Assembly: GCA_036504075.1 (NCBI GenBank)
Contig: DASXVX010000012.1
Span: 3,372 to 67,371, forward strand
DNA length: 64,000 nt
Origin: DASXVX01 sp036504075
GTDB lineage: Bacteria; Bacillota; Sulfobacillia; Symbiobacteriales; Symbiobacteriaceae
Direction: 5' to 3'
Shown here: in pieces, positions 1 through 7,149 of the stretch
Position numbering within the stretch: the first letter of the stretch is position 1
Layout: every line of letters begins with the position of its first letter
The notes under the pieces: generated by a model
Seen by the model: the letters and a program-made list of their open reading frames with translations, nothing else
Told to the model about the DNA's origin: nothing
Database searches by the model: none
Program-made: the position numbers and the translations under genes

Positions 1-208
1 GCCATTCGCTTCGCTACAGTGATTTTACGAATACCGGACTTCTGCATATTCGATGTGTTGCATTTGAGAAACAAGTAGGTCATAATAAGCTGGTAATTGA
101 AACTTGTGGTGCACAAAGAAACTTTTCCAGAGACCCGTAACTTCCTGGTCACAGGGACCGTTATGTGAAACGAACAGCACCTTGGGGGACACAGGAGGGG
201 ACCAGGTA

Positions 209-814
209 ATGTCCACGGCCTCTGACGCTATGCTGGTACAGTGGGCTCAAGACGGTAATCAGACGGCGTTGTGCGAGCTCATTGATCGCTATGAACGAAA
301 GACCTACAATCTGGCATACCGGCTTATGGGCAACCATGCGGACGCCGCAGACGCCGCCCAGGAGGCCCTGGTCCGGGTTTACACGCATCTGCATCATTTC
401 CGGGGCGATTCGGCCTTCTCCACCTGGCTGTTCCGGGTGGCCACCAACACCTGCCTGGACGAACTCCGGCGGCGGGGCCGGCTGCGTTACGCTTCTCTGG
501 ACAACCCGGTCGCCACCGACGAATCGCTGCTGCCCCGTCAGAGCGTGGCGGATGAAGAAAGCCCAGTTGAGCGGGCGGAGCGGCGGGAAGTGCAGGCGGC
601 GGTGCAACGGGCGATTGGCCGGCTGCCGGAAGAGTACCGGACCGTCGTGGTGCTCCGTGACCTGAACGACTACTCGTACCACGAAATCGCCGACCTGCTG
701 GGGACGTCGGTCGGCACCGTGAAGTCTCGCCTGCACCGGGCGCGCCAGGCTCTGCGCGGGGTGATTCGGGCCACCGAGGCCAACCAGCTGGAACTCGGGC
801 AGGCGGCAGTTTAA
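209..814 (+). CDS. RNA polymerase ECF-type sigma factor
   Basis: A 201-residue sigma-70 family protein of the extracytoplasmic-function type that would direct core RNA polymerase to a stress regulon. Region 2 lies at about residues 12-85 (motif DAADAAQEALVRVY) and region 4 at about 130-185 (RLPEEYRTVVVLRD, then the helix-turn-helix GTSVGTVKSRLHRAR). I start at ATG 209 because GGAGGGG lies just upstream; the frame stays open further upstream but without a ribosome binding site. The family usually sits beside an anti-sigma gene, but none follows here: the next gene is on the other strand. Family call is firm; the regulon is unknown. Confidence 0.93.
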   Translation: MSTASDAMLVQWAQDGNQTALCELIDRYERKTYNLAYRLMGNHADAADAAQEALVRVYTHLHHFRGDSAFSTWLFRVATNTCLDELRRRGRLRYASLDNPVATDESLLPRQSVADEESPVERAERREVQAAVQRAIGRLPEEYRTVVVLRDLNDYSYHEIADLLGTSVGTVKSRLHRARQALRGVIRATEANQLELGQAAV

Positions 815-832
815 TCCTTCGGGATGCGAAAA

Positions 833-866
833 ATCCCCCGGAGCGGCTCGGCCGCCCCGGGGGTTC
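833..866. terminator. Bidirectional terminator hairpin
   Basis: A CCCCCGG...CCGGGGG hairpin lies between the convergent sigma factor and Dabb genes, with an A-tract on the left and a T-rich right side, so it can serve both strands. Confidence 0.7.
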
Positions 867-879
867 TGCTCTTCCGGCA

Positions 880-1173
880 TTAGAACTCGTAGTCGATGGC
901 CAGGGAAGATTCGCAAACCTGGCCGACATACTCCTTGACCGGCACATGGTCCGGATGCGGTCCATAAACGGCCAGCCCTTCCCGGTCCTTGAACCGGACC
1001 ACCAGGCCGACCGTGAATCCCTGCCCGCGCTCCGGGGTGAACGTCTCGCCCACCGACAGATCGACCACGGTGGGAATCTTATCCTTGAGGCCCCGCAGCC
1101 GCTCAATCAGCAGCCGCTTCTGCTCCGGCGTGGCGTCCGGCTTCAACTTGAAACAGACGATATGCTCTACCAC
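880..1173 (-). CDS. Dabb (stress-responsive alpha/beta barrel) domain protein
   Basis: A 97-residue protein that is a single Dabb domain: it opens with VEHIVCFKLKPDATPEQ and ends with the typical alpha+beta ferredoxin-like pattern (DREGLAVYGPHPDHVPVKEY). Members are dimeric barrels of mostly unknown role, some linked to stress or small-molecule handling. I chose GTG at 1173 because GGAAGGGG lies about 6-7 nt upstream and the family normally starts directly with M-x-x-HIVxFK; the longer frame adds 20 non-conserved residues. Substrate is unknown. Confidence 0.8.
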   Translation of the reverse strand: MVEHIVCFKLKPDATPEQKRLLIERLRGLKDKIPTVVDLSVGETFTPERGQGFTVGLVVRFKDREGLAVYGPHPDHVPVKEYVGQVCESSLAIDYEF

Positions 1174-1304
1174 AAAGGCCACCCCTTCCAAACTATTCCC
1201 TTCTATGATCGCCGCAAAGCGGGCAATGCGCAAGGGCGAAAGGAAAGCGACCAGGCGAGGACGAAGAGTTTTATTCTATCTCCATATAACCTGAGGTGAA
1301 AAAC

Positions 1305-1820
1305 TTGCCTGTTCGCATCGGCGTCATCGGCCAGTACGGCAGCCTCTCGCCGGAAGTGGCCACCCTGGCCTACACCGTGGGCCGTGAGATCGCCCTCCGG
1401 GGCGGTATTCTCTTTTCCGGCGGGCGCGACGGCGTCATGGAAGCCGCCAGTCGGGGCGCCAAGGAGGCCGGCGGGCTGACCGTGGGCATTCTGCCCGGCG
1501 ACGACGTTTCCGAAGGAAACCCGTGGCTGGACGTGCCCATCACCACCGGCCTGGGCTTCGATTTTCGCAGCAATATCCTCATCCATTCCGTGGATGCGGT
1601 GATCATGGTGGCCGGCGGCAACGGGACGCTGGGCGAGCTTTCGACCGCCTACCTCAACCGAAAGCCGTCGGTCGTGCTGACGCCGTCGGGCGGCTGGTCT
1701 GCGCGCATCCAGGAGGCGCTCTACGACCGGCGCTACTTGGACGAGCGGCGTTCGATTGAGATCGCTTTCGCTGAGACCGCCGCTGAAGCGGTGGCGGCAG
1801 TCTGGCCGGCCCCCCGCTAG
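1305..1820 (+). CDS. LOG-family protein, TIGR00725 type (Rossmann-like nucleotide-binding)
   Basis: A 171-residue protein of the SLOG/LOG superfamily. It shows the N-terminal IGVIGQYG strand-loop, a GGRDGVMEAASRGA segment and the GGNGTLGEL motif typical of the nucleotide-binding fold also found in lysine decarboxylase-like phosphoribohydrolases. The TIGR00725 subgroup has no proven reaction. GTG 1296 is in frame, but GAGGTG at 1293-1298 is the likely ribosome binding site, which favours TTG at 1305. Its stop codon overlaps the end of the convergent small gene at 1817. Confidence 0.8.
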   Translation: MPVRIGVIGQYGSLSPEVATLAYTVGREIALRGGILFSGGRDGVMEAASRGAKEAGGLTVGILPGDDVSEGNPWLDVPITTGLGFDFRSNILIHSVDAVIMVAGGNGTLGELSTAYLNRKPSVVLTPSGGWSARIQEALYDRRYLDERRSIEIAFAETAAEAVAAVWPAPR

Positions 1821-1981
1821 TGCCGGGGCTCCGGCGGGTCCTCCGTGGTCTCCACAATGTCATGCGCCTGGAACTTCGAGTCGACTACCGCCGGGATGTT
1901 CTCCAGCGTCTGGAGCCGGCGCGGCCAGACGAGCCACGCCGCCAGCGCTCCCACGCCTACCAGCAAGAGAATCCAGATCAC
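1817..1981 (-). CDS. Small single-pass membrane protein, 54 residues
   Basis: A short gene not previously obvious because of its size. GTG at 1981 follows GGGGGGAG by about 6 nt. The product begins MIWILLLVGVGALAAWLVW, one hydrophobic helix, followed by a basic PRRL stop-transfer and a charged tail ending in DIVETTEDPPEPRH. This predicts an N-out or N-in single-pass protein with a cytoplasmic acidic tail. The 3' end overlaps the convergent LOG gene by three bases. No family recognised. The evidence is the good ribosome binding site, coherent topology and fit in an otherwise empty interval. Confidence 0.6.
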   Translation of the reverse strand: MIWILLLVGVGALAAWLVWPRRLQTLENIPAVVDSKFQAHDIVETTEDPPEPRH

Positions 1982-2088
1982 GACTACTCCCCCCGGTTTG
2001 CCTGAATCGACTCAGTCCAGGGCTTAGTCTGCCCGTTCGCTGCCGGGGAAAGTCCGCCGTCGTTCTATTCGAGCCCGCCGTTTTATTC

Positions 2089-2964
2089 GTGCCTCACCGA
2101 GGAGGGTTCGGGATCGCTACACTACTGGTCATCGATGGCGGATTGATTTTCCGCAACTTCTACGCATTGCCCCCCATGCATGACGCCACCGGACGCCCGG
2201 TCAACGCCGTCTACGGCTTTATGGCCATGATGTTCCGGGAGATTCTCGCCATGGGGCCTACCCATGTGGCCGTCGCCTGCGACGTGCCGATCAGCGAAAA
2301 CCGCCGGACACAGCTGCTGGCCTCCTACAAGGGCAATCGGACGGAGTGCCCGCCGGACCTGGCGCCGCAGTTCGGCCTGCTCCGGGAGGTGCTCTCGGCC
2401 CTTCGGATTCCCTGGCTCACGTCGCCGGGCTACGAGGCGGATGACATTCTCGGTGCCATGTCGCTCAAGGCGGAGGCCGCCGGCATGGAGGCCAGCCTCC
2501 TGACCGGCGACCGGGACGTGCTGCAGTTGCTCTCGGGGCAGACACACGTCCGGTACGTCAAGAAGCTGAACGCCACCGAAACGTACGATGTCCCCCGCTT
2601 CGCCCAGGAGTTCGACCTGCTACCGGGCCAACTGGCAGACCTGAAGGGGCTGGCCGGCGACCCGTCGGACAACATCCCCGGCATTCACGGCGTCGGCGCG
2701 AAAACCGCCGTGAAGCTGCTGAAGGATTTCGATACCGTCGAGGGTGTGCTGGCGAACGCCCACACCCAAACGCCGAAGCTCCGCCAGAAGCTGGAGGACG
2801 GGCGGGAGATGGCCCTGCTCAGCAAGCGCCTGGCGACCATCGACCGGGCTGTGCCGGACCTCCCGGAACCCGGCGACTGCCTGCTGGCCATCGATCGGGA
2901 GGCCGGCCGGGCCAAGTTCGAGGAGCTCCGGTTCAAGTCGCTGCTTGGCCGCCTGGCCGTGTAG
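2089..2964 (+). CDS. 5'-3' exonuclease (PolA N-domain type, YpcP-like)
   Basis: A stand-alone flap/5'-3' exonuclease of about 283-291 residues, like Bacillus YpcP, acting on RNA primers and 5' flaps. Motifs in order: LLVIDGGLIFRNFYA, ENRRTQLLASYKGNR, GYEADDILGAM, LLTGDRDVLQLLS, and the helix-hairpin-helix stretch GDPSDNIPGIHGVGAKTAV; the acidic metal ligands are present. No polymerase domain follows. GTG 2089 is the first conventional start but has no ribosome binding site; GAGGAGGG at 2099-2106 instead points to the in-frame ATC at 2113, which would give the family-like start M-ATLLVIDG. The end of the gene forms the first copy of a 25-bp tandem repeat. Confidence 0.9.
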   Translation: MPHRGGFGIATLLVIDGGLIFRNFYALPPMHDATGRPVNAVYGFMAMMFREILAMGPTHVAVACDVPISENRRTQLLASYKGNRTECPPDLAPQFGLLREVLSALRIPWLTSPGYEADDILGAMSLKAEAAGMEASLLTGDRDVLQLLSGQTHVRYVKKLNATETYDVPRFAQEFDLLPGQLADLKGLAGDPSDNIPGIHGVGAKTAVKLLKDFDTVEGVLANAHTQTPKLRQKLEDGREMALLSKRLATIDRAVPDLPEPGDCLLAIDREAGRAKFEELRFKSLLGRLAV

Positions 2965-3026
2965 CCCACGCACCCATCCGGCCGTGCAGCCAACGCACCC
3001 ACCCGGCCGTGTAGCCGAACACCCAC
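2955..3026. repeat. 25-bp tandem repeat, three copies
   Basis: Copies begin with GGCCGTG at 2955, 2980 and 3005 (exactly 25 bp apart; the third is cut short). The first copy contains the exonuclease stop codon, so the array looks like a duplication of the gene end into the spacer. Confidence 0.85.
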
Positions 3027-3044
3027 AAAGGAGTGTCAGCCACC

Positions 3045-3596
3045 TTGCGCATTGGACTCGATCTCGACGGCGTCATCGTCAACTCAATCCCGGCCTGGAT
3101 CGCGCTGATGAACCGGGGCGCCGGCACCAGCTTCACCCTGGACGAACTGCCCGAAACGTACGGCACGCCGGTCCTGGGCGCCTTCTGCGACGAGCATCAG
3201 ATCGAAATGCTGATGCTCCCCCGGCCGGTGGACGGGGCGCCGGAAGCGGTGGCCCGTCTGGCAGACGGGGGCCACGACCTCGTGGTCATCACCGCACGCG
3301 CGGCCCGCATCCGCCGCATGACGGAAGGCTGGCTGGACTGGTACGGCTTCCCGACGATCGGTGAGATGCATTTCCTGGAGGGCCGCAGCAAAGTCGCCTC
3401 AGCCTTGCAGGCCGGCATCCACCTCATGGTGGAAGACGCACCCAATAACGCACTGGCCCTGGCCGGCGCCGGCATTCCGGTGCTGCTGTTCGGGGCGCCG
3501 TACAATGCGAAACTCCAGCATCCCCTCATCCACCGCTGTGACGGGTGGGCGGAGGTGCTGGAGCAGATCGAACGCCGCTCCGCTCTGTCGGCCTGA
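3045..3596 (+). CDS. HAD-superfamily phosphatase, 5'(3')-deoxyribonucleotidase-like
   Basis: A 183-residue HAD hydrolase. Motif I is DLDGVIVNS (nucleophile Asp plus general acid Asp), motif II is the Thr of VITARAARI, and motif III/IV is around VEDAPNNALALAGAG. The compact layout and the early IPAW segment resemble the NT5C/YqfW group that dephosphorylates nucleotides, but substrate is inferred only from family shape. GTG at 3033 overlaps the AAAGGAG ribosome binding site, so TTG at 3045 is the better start. It follows the exonuclease by about 80 bp of tandem repeat. Confidence 0.8.
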   Translation: MRIGLDLDGVIVNSIPAWIALMNRGAGTSFTLDELPETYGTPVLGAFCDEHQIEMLMLPRPVDGAPEAVARLADGGHDLVVITARAARIRRMTEGWLDWYGFPTIGEMHFLEGRSKVASALQAGIHLMVEDAPNNALALAGAGIPVLLFGAPYNAKLQHPLIHRCDGWAEVLEQIERRSALSA

Positions 3597-3776
3597 CCTG
3601 CCGCCCCACGTTTGCTGCGCCCGGTGGCCCCCGAATCGGGCGACTTCATCCATCCCGAATTTTTTTTCGATTTTAACAATAAATCCCACGACACCGTTAG
3701 CAAATGCTATTGTTGAATGAGAAGTGTTTTTGTGCGGTGTTGGCCGGTATGCCGGTATATGGAAGGAGGCCAGGTC

Positions 3777-4121
3777 ATGGCCAACGAGCAGGTGCTACAC
3801 GGCAACACGCTGGTGTTGGTGCGTCCCGTTCCCCATGCCCCGGCTAACCTGCGCCTGGCGAGAGCCACCGGAGACAGCGTCACGCTGCAGTGGGACCGGG
3901 CCGAAACCGCCAACCGGTATGCGGTCATCATGGTCCGCCCTGCCCTGAATCCGCCGATTCAGACGCCGGTCTTCGAAGGTGCCGCACAGGCGTCGTTCTG
4001 CACCATCCACAACCTTGAGCCCGATACCGAGTACGAGTTCCACGCGCAGGCCGGTAACGGCACCGGCTGGTCGCCGGAGTCCAACCACATCCTGGTCCGA
4101 ACGCCGGCCCGAGCGCCTTGA
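3777..4121 (+). CDS. Single fibronectin type III domain protein
   Basis: A 114-residue protein made almost entirely of one FN3 domain (about residues 23-112): APANLRLARATGDSVTLQW, then Y-A-V, then the NLEPDTEYEFHAQAGNGTGWS core. There is no signal peptide or membrane helix, so it appears cytosolic, which is unusual for FN3 modules normally found in larger secreted enzymes. Start ATG 3777 follows AAGGAGG. The upstream 100 bp is AT-rich and likely holds its promoter. Function unknown. Confidence 0.8.
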   Translation: MANEQVLHGNTLVLVRPVPHAPANLRLARATGDSVTLQWDRAETANRYAVIMVRPALNPPIQTPVFEGAAQASFCTIHNLEPDTEYEFHAQAGNGTGWSPESNHILVRTPARAP

Positions 4122-4134
4122 TGGGTGTACAGTT

Positions 4135-4174
4135 CAGCCCCCTGCCTGCAACCTGCAGTCAGGGGGCTGTTTTC
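4135..4174 (+). terminator. Terminator after FN3 gene
   Basis: CAGCCCCCTG...CAGGGGGCTG stem followed by TTTT, between the convergent FN3 and metY genes. Confidence 0.8.
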
Positions 4175-4179
4175 ACCGG

Positions 4180-5943
4180 CTACCGCCGAACCCGCCGGGC
4201 CTCCTTGAGCATACAGCGGTCCATGATCGTATGCAGCCCGTATGCGACGGCGCCTGCGGCGGCCTCATCATGGATCACGCCTTCCTGCAGCCAGAGAATC
4301 CGGGGCTTGTGCGCCATGGCCTTCACGTCGGCCAGCACCCCGGGCACATGCTCCGGCGCCCGGAAAACGTCCACGATATCCACCGGGAACGGAATCTCCG
4401 CGAGGGACCGGTAGACCGGCTCGCCGAGGATATACTCGCCTTTCGGCGTAACCGGCACGATCTTGAAGCCCTGCTCCTGCAGGAAGCGGGCCACCCCGTA
4501 CGAAGGCCGGTCCGGCTTGTCCGAAAGCCCGACCACCGCGATGGTCCGGGGTCGGTACTCCCCGCCCTCCGCCGCGACCGGACTGCCGAAAATCCAGCGG
4601 ACGACCGCCTCGCTGTTCATGTCGGGGGCCTCGCCAGGGAACGGCTCGCCGCTGGCGCTGCCGGTGGCGGCATACAGGGCGTGCTCCAGGTCGGCGATCA
4701 GGTCCTGCACGTTCTCAAGGCCCACGGAAACCCGAATCAGGTCATCGCCCACGCCCGCCGCCGCCCGCTGCTCGGAGGTCAGCTGCGAGTGGGTCGTGCT
4801 GGCAGGGTGAATCACCAGGCTCTTCGCGTCGCCCACGTTCGCCAGGTGGCTGAAAATCTCCACGTTGTCGATGAACTTGCCGCCCGCCTCGACTCCGCCC
4901 TTCACTCCAAAAACCAGCATGCCGCCGAAGCCGCCCGCCAGGTACTTCCGGGCCCGCTCGTACGTCGGGTGCCCTGCCAGGCCCGGATACTGGACCCAGG
5001 CGACGCCGGAGTGGCTCTGCAAATACTTTGCCACCGCCATGGCGTTGTCGCTGTGCGCCCGCATCCGCAGCGGCAGCGACTCCAGCCCCAGCAGCAGCAG
5101 GAAGGCGTTAAACGGCGACTGACAGGCACCCAGGTCCCGGAGCATTTGCACCCGGATTTTGGTGGCAAAGGCCGCGGGGGCGCAGTCAATGGCGTACCGG
5201 AGTCCGTGGTAGGAAGCGTCGGGCTCGGTGAAGCCCGGGAACTTCGGGCTGTTCCAGTCGAACTTGCCCGAGTCGATGACCACGCCGCCCATGGCCGCAC
5301 CGTGCCCGCCCAGCCACTTCGTGGCCGAGTTGAGCACCAGGTCGGCGCCCCACTGAATTGGCCGGCAAATCGTCGGGCCGGCAAACGTATTGTCGATGAT
5401 CAGCGGCACGCCGTTGGCATGGGCAATCCGGGCCACCGCCTCAGTGTCGAACACGTCCAGACGCGGGTTGCCGATGGTTTCCCCGAACACGGCCCGGGTC
5501 CGGGGCGTGATCGCTGCCCGGAAATTCTCCGGGTCCGCCGGGTCCACGAACCTGACCGTAATGCCGTACTTGGGCAGCGTGGTCGCAAATAAGTTATACG
5601 TCCCACCGTACAGGCTCGATGAGGTGACGATCTCATCACCGGCGTGGGCGATGTTCAGGATCGTCGCCACCAGCGCCGCGTGGCCCGAAGCGAAGGCCAC
5701 CGCCGCCACGCCGCCCTCCATGAGGGCGATGCGCTGCTCGAAGACGTCCACCGTCGGGTTACCAATGCGGGTGTAAATGTTCCCGGCTTCCTCCAGGGCA
5801 AAGAGCCGCCGGGCGTGCTCGGTGGACTGGAACTGGTAAGCCGTCGTCTGGTAAATGGGCACGGCCCGTGACCCGGTCACGGGGTCCGGACTCTGCCCGC
5901 CGTGAACGGCCAGGGTCTCCAACCGGTACTGCTTCTTTTCCAA
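4180..5943 (-). CDS. metY: O-acetylhomoserine sulfhydrylase (MetY) fused to a CoA-binding (YccU-like) domain
   Basis: A 587-residue two-domain protein. Residues 1-430 are a PLP-dependent Cys/Met-metabolism enzyme (RLETLAVHGGQSPDP; YTRIGNPTVDVFEQRIA; PLP lysine in NSATKWLGGHG) that would make homocysteine from O-acetylhomoserine and sulfide. From about residue 445 a second domain starts (WIFGSP, then TIAVVGLSDKPDRPSYGVA, VTPKGEYILGEPVYRSL, LWLQEGVIHDEAA), a CoA-binding Rossmann fold of the YccU kind, normally a separate protein. TTG 5943 is preferred because GGGGGGAG lies about 7 nt upstream. It follows fba past a terminator hairpin. No SAM riboswitch is visible. Confidence 0.9.
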   Translation of the reverse strand: MEKKQYRLETLAVHGGQSPDPVTGSRAVPIYQTTAYQFQSTEHARRLFALEEAGNIYTRIGNPTVDVFEQRIALMEGGVAAVAFASGHAALVATILNIAHAGDEIVTSSSLYGGTYNLFATTLPKYGITVRFVDPADPENFRAAITPRTRAVFGETIGNPRLDVFDTEAVARIAHANGVPLIIDNTFAGPTICRPIQWGADLVLNSATKWLGGHGAAMGGVVIDSGKFDWNSPKFPGFTEPDASYHGLRYAIDCAPAAFATKIRVQMLRDLGACQSPFNAFLLLLGLESLPLRMRAHSDNAMAVAKYLQSHSGVAWVQYPGLAGHPTYERARKYLAGGFGGMLVFGVKGGVEAGGKFIDNVEIFSHLANVGDAKSLVIHPASTTHSQLTSEQRAAAGVGDDLIRVSVGLENVQDLIADLEHALYAATGSASGEPFPGEAPDMNSEAVVRWIFGSPVAAEGGEYRPRTIAVVGLSDKPDRPSYGVARFLQEQGFKIVPVTPKGEYILGEPVYRSLAEIPFPVDIVDVFRAPEHVPGVLADVKAMAHKPRILWLQEGVIHDEAAAGAVAYGLHTIMDRCMLKEARRVRR

Positions 5944-5972
5944 AGCGCGCTCCCCCCTCGGAGTTATTAGCA

Positions 5973-6000
5973 AACAGACGCCGGACTCCCGGCGTCTGTG
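5973..6000 (-). terminator. Hairpin between fba and metY
   Basis: CAGACGCCGG/CCGGCGTCTG stem followed on the minus strand by TTTGCT, directly after the fba stop; may limit read-through into metY. Confidence 0.65.
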
Positions 6001-6013
6001 CGTCAACGTGTGA

Positions 6014-6868
6014 CTAGGCCTTGCCTGCGCAACCGAAGAGCCGCATCTTCTCCTTCAGCTTCTCCTTGAGAAGGCTCTTGGCCGGGGTGAAAATCTTGCG
6101 CGGGTCGATCTCGTGGGGCCGGGCGGCGAGTTGCGCCCGGATTTCACCCAGGAACGCCTCGCGCAGTTCGGTATCGATGTTGACCTTGCGGATGCCGACC
6201 GAGATACCCTTCACGACGTCCTCTTCGGGCACGCCGGAGCCACCGTGCATGACCAGGTACGCGCCGGTCTCCTTGTGGACCGCCTCGATCCGGTCGTGCG
6301 CCAGCTTCGGCTTCGCCTTGTAGTGGCCGTGGGCCGTGCCGAACGACATGGCCAGGGCGTCGATGCCGGTCGCCCGGTAGAAGTCGATGGCGTCAGCCAC
6401 CGGGGTCAGCATGGCGTCGCGCTCGTCGACGGCGATGTCATCTTCCACGCCGCCAATCTTGCCGATTTCGCCTTCCACAGAGACGCCGACCGCATGGGCA
6501 ATCTTGACGATTTCCTTTGTGCGGGCGATGTTCTCTTCCTTGGACCACTGGGAGCCGTCGAACATCACGGAGGTGAAGCCGGCCCGGATGCAGGCCACCA
6601 CGGTGTTGAAGTCGGTCCCGTGGTCCAGGTGGAGCGCCACCGGCACGGTCGCCGCCTCGGCCGCCAGTCGGGCGAGCCCGGAGATGTAATGGAGGCCCGC
6701 GTACTTGATGGCGCCCTGGCTGGCCTGAATGATCACCGGAGACCGGAGCTCATCCGCCGCTTCGACGATCGCCTGCACGATCTCCATGTTGTTGCAGTTG
6801 AACGCTCCGACGGCATAATTGCCCTTATCGGCAGCGTCCAAAAGATTCTTCAGCGGAACTAACGGCAT
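6014..6868 (-). CDS. fba: Class II fructose-bisphosphate aldolase
   Basis: A 284-residue zinc-dependent aldolase that splits or forms fructose 1,6-bisphosphate in glycolysis/gluconeogenesis. Seen: VALHLDHGTDF (metal His and Asp), SVMFDGSQWSKEENI, EGEIGKIGG, MSFGTAHGHYK and MHGGSGVPEEDV, matching the FbaA/GatY-KbaY group of usual length. ATG 6868 follows GGAGGAA. It lies downstream of ilvB across 280 bp with a terminator, so it probably has its own promoter. Confidence 0.95.
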   Translation of the reverse strand: MPLVPLKNLLDAADKGNYAVGAFNCNNMEIVQAIVEAADELRSPVIIQASQGAIKYAGLHYISGLARLAAEAATVPVALHLDHGTDFNTVVACIRAGFTSVMFDGSQWSKEENIARTKEIVKIAHAVGVSVEGEIGKIGGVEDDIAVDERDAMLTPVADAIDFYRATGIDALAMSFGTAHGHYKAKPKLAHDRIEAVHKETGAYLVMHGGSGVPEEDVVKGISVGIRKVNIDTELREAFLGEIRAQLAARPHEIDPRKIFTPAKSLLKEKLKEKMRLFGCAGKA

Positions 6869-7104
6869 GTAGAGCTTCCTCCTGCAAAGACGCTATCGCG
6901 CCTGAAATTGGCCCATCAGGGTAGTTATGCGCTCTGGCAGTGTTCTCCTACACGGACGCCATCAAAATATTGGATTACCTCGATTGATAGCGTCTATCGA
7001 TACATTGCCGGAGGCCCGTCCCTTTCTATCGTAGTTTGCCCCGTCCGGGACTGGCGGCGCGGCACTCGTATTATCGTTTCGTAAAAACAGAATTTCGATC
7101 GATA
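6869..7104. other. fba upstream region with a distant 9-bp inverted repeat
   Basis: No gene seen. GACGCTATC at 6889-6897 and its complement GATAGCGTC at 6986-6994 flank about 90 bp. They could form an operator pair or the base of a leader RNA stem before fba. No clear promoter is recognised. Confidence 0.4.
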
Positions 7105-7138
7105 ACGGGGCCTCCGGCGTTTCGCCGGGGCCCCGTTT
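7105..7138 (-). terminator. Terminator after ilvB
   Basis: Long GC stem ACGGGGCC-CGGCG, loop, CGCCG-GGCCCCGT on the minus strand, 10-45 bp behind the ilvB stop. Confidence 0.7.
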
Positions 7139-7149
7139 CGGATCAGAAG

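Noticed and set aside
4081..4180. Mobile element boundary at the gene-strand switch
   Set aside because: No inverted repeats, target duplications or transposase; the switch is an ordinary convergent junction with a terminator.
3979..5592. Long open frame (537 codons) on the strand opposite metY
   Set aside because: Composition-driven shadow of a real gene in high-GC DNA: no ribosome binding site, low-complexity Arg/His/Pro-rich product and no family resemblance, while the minus-strand frame is a clear enzyme.
5944..6013. SAM (S-box) riboswitch before metY
   Set aside because: The 70-bp gap holds only the fba terminator hairpin and a ribosome binding site, too short for an aptamer.
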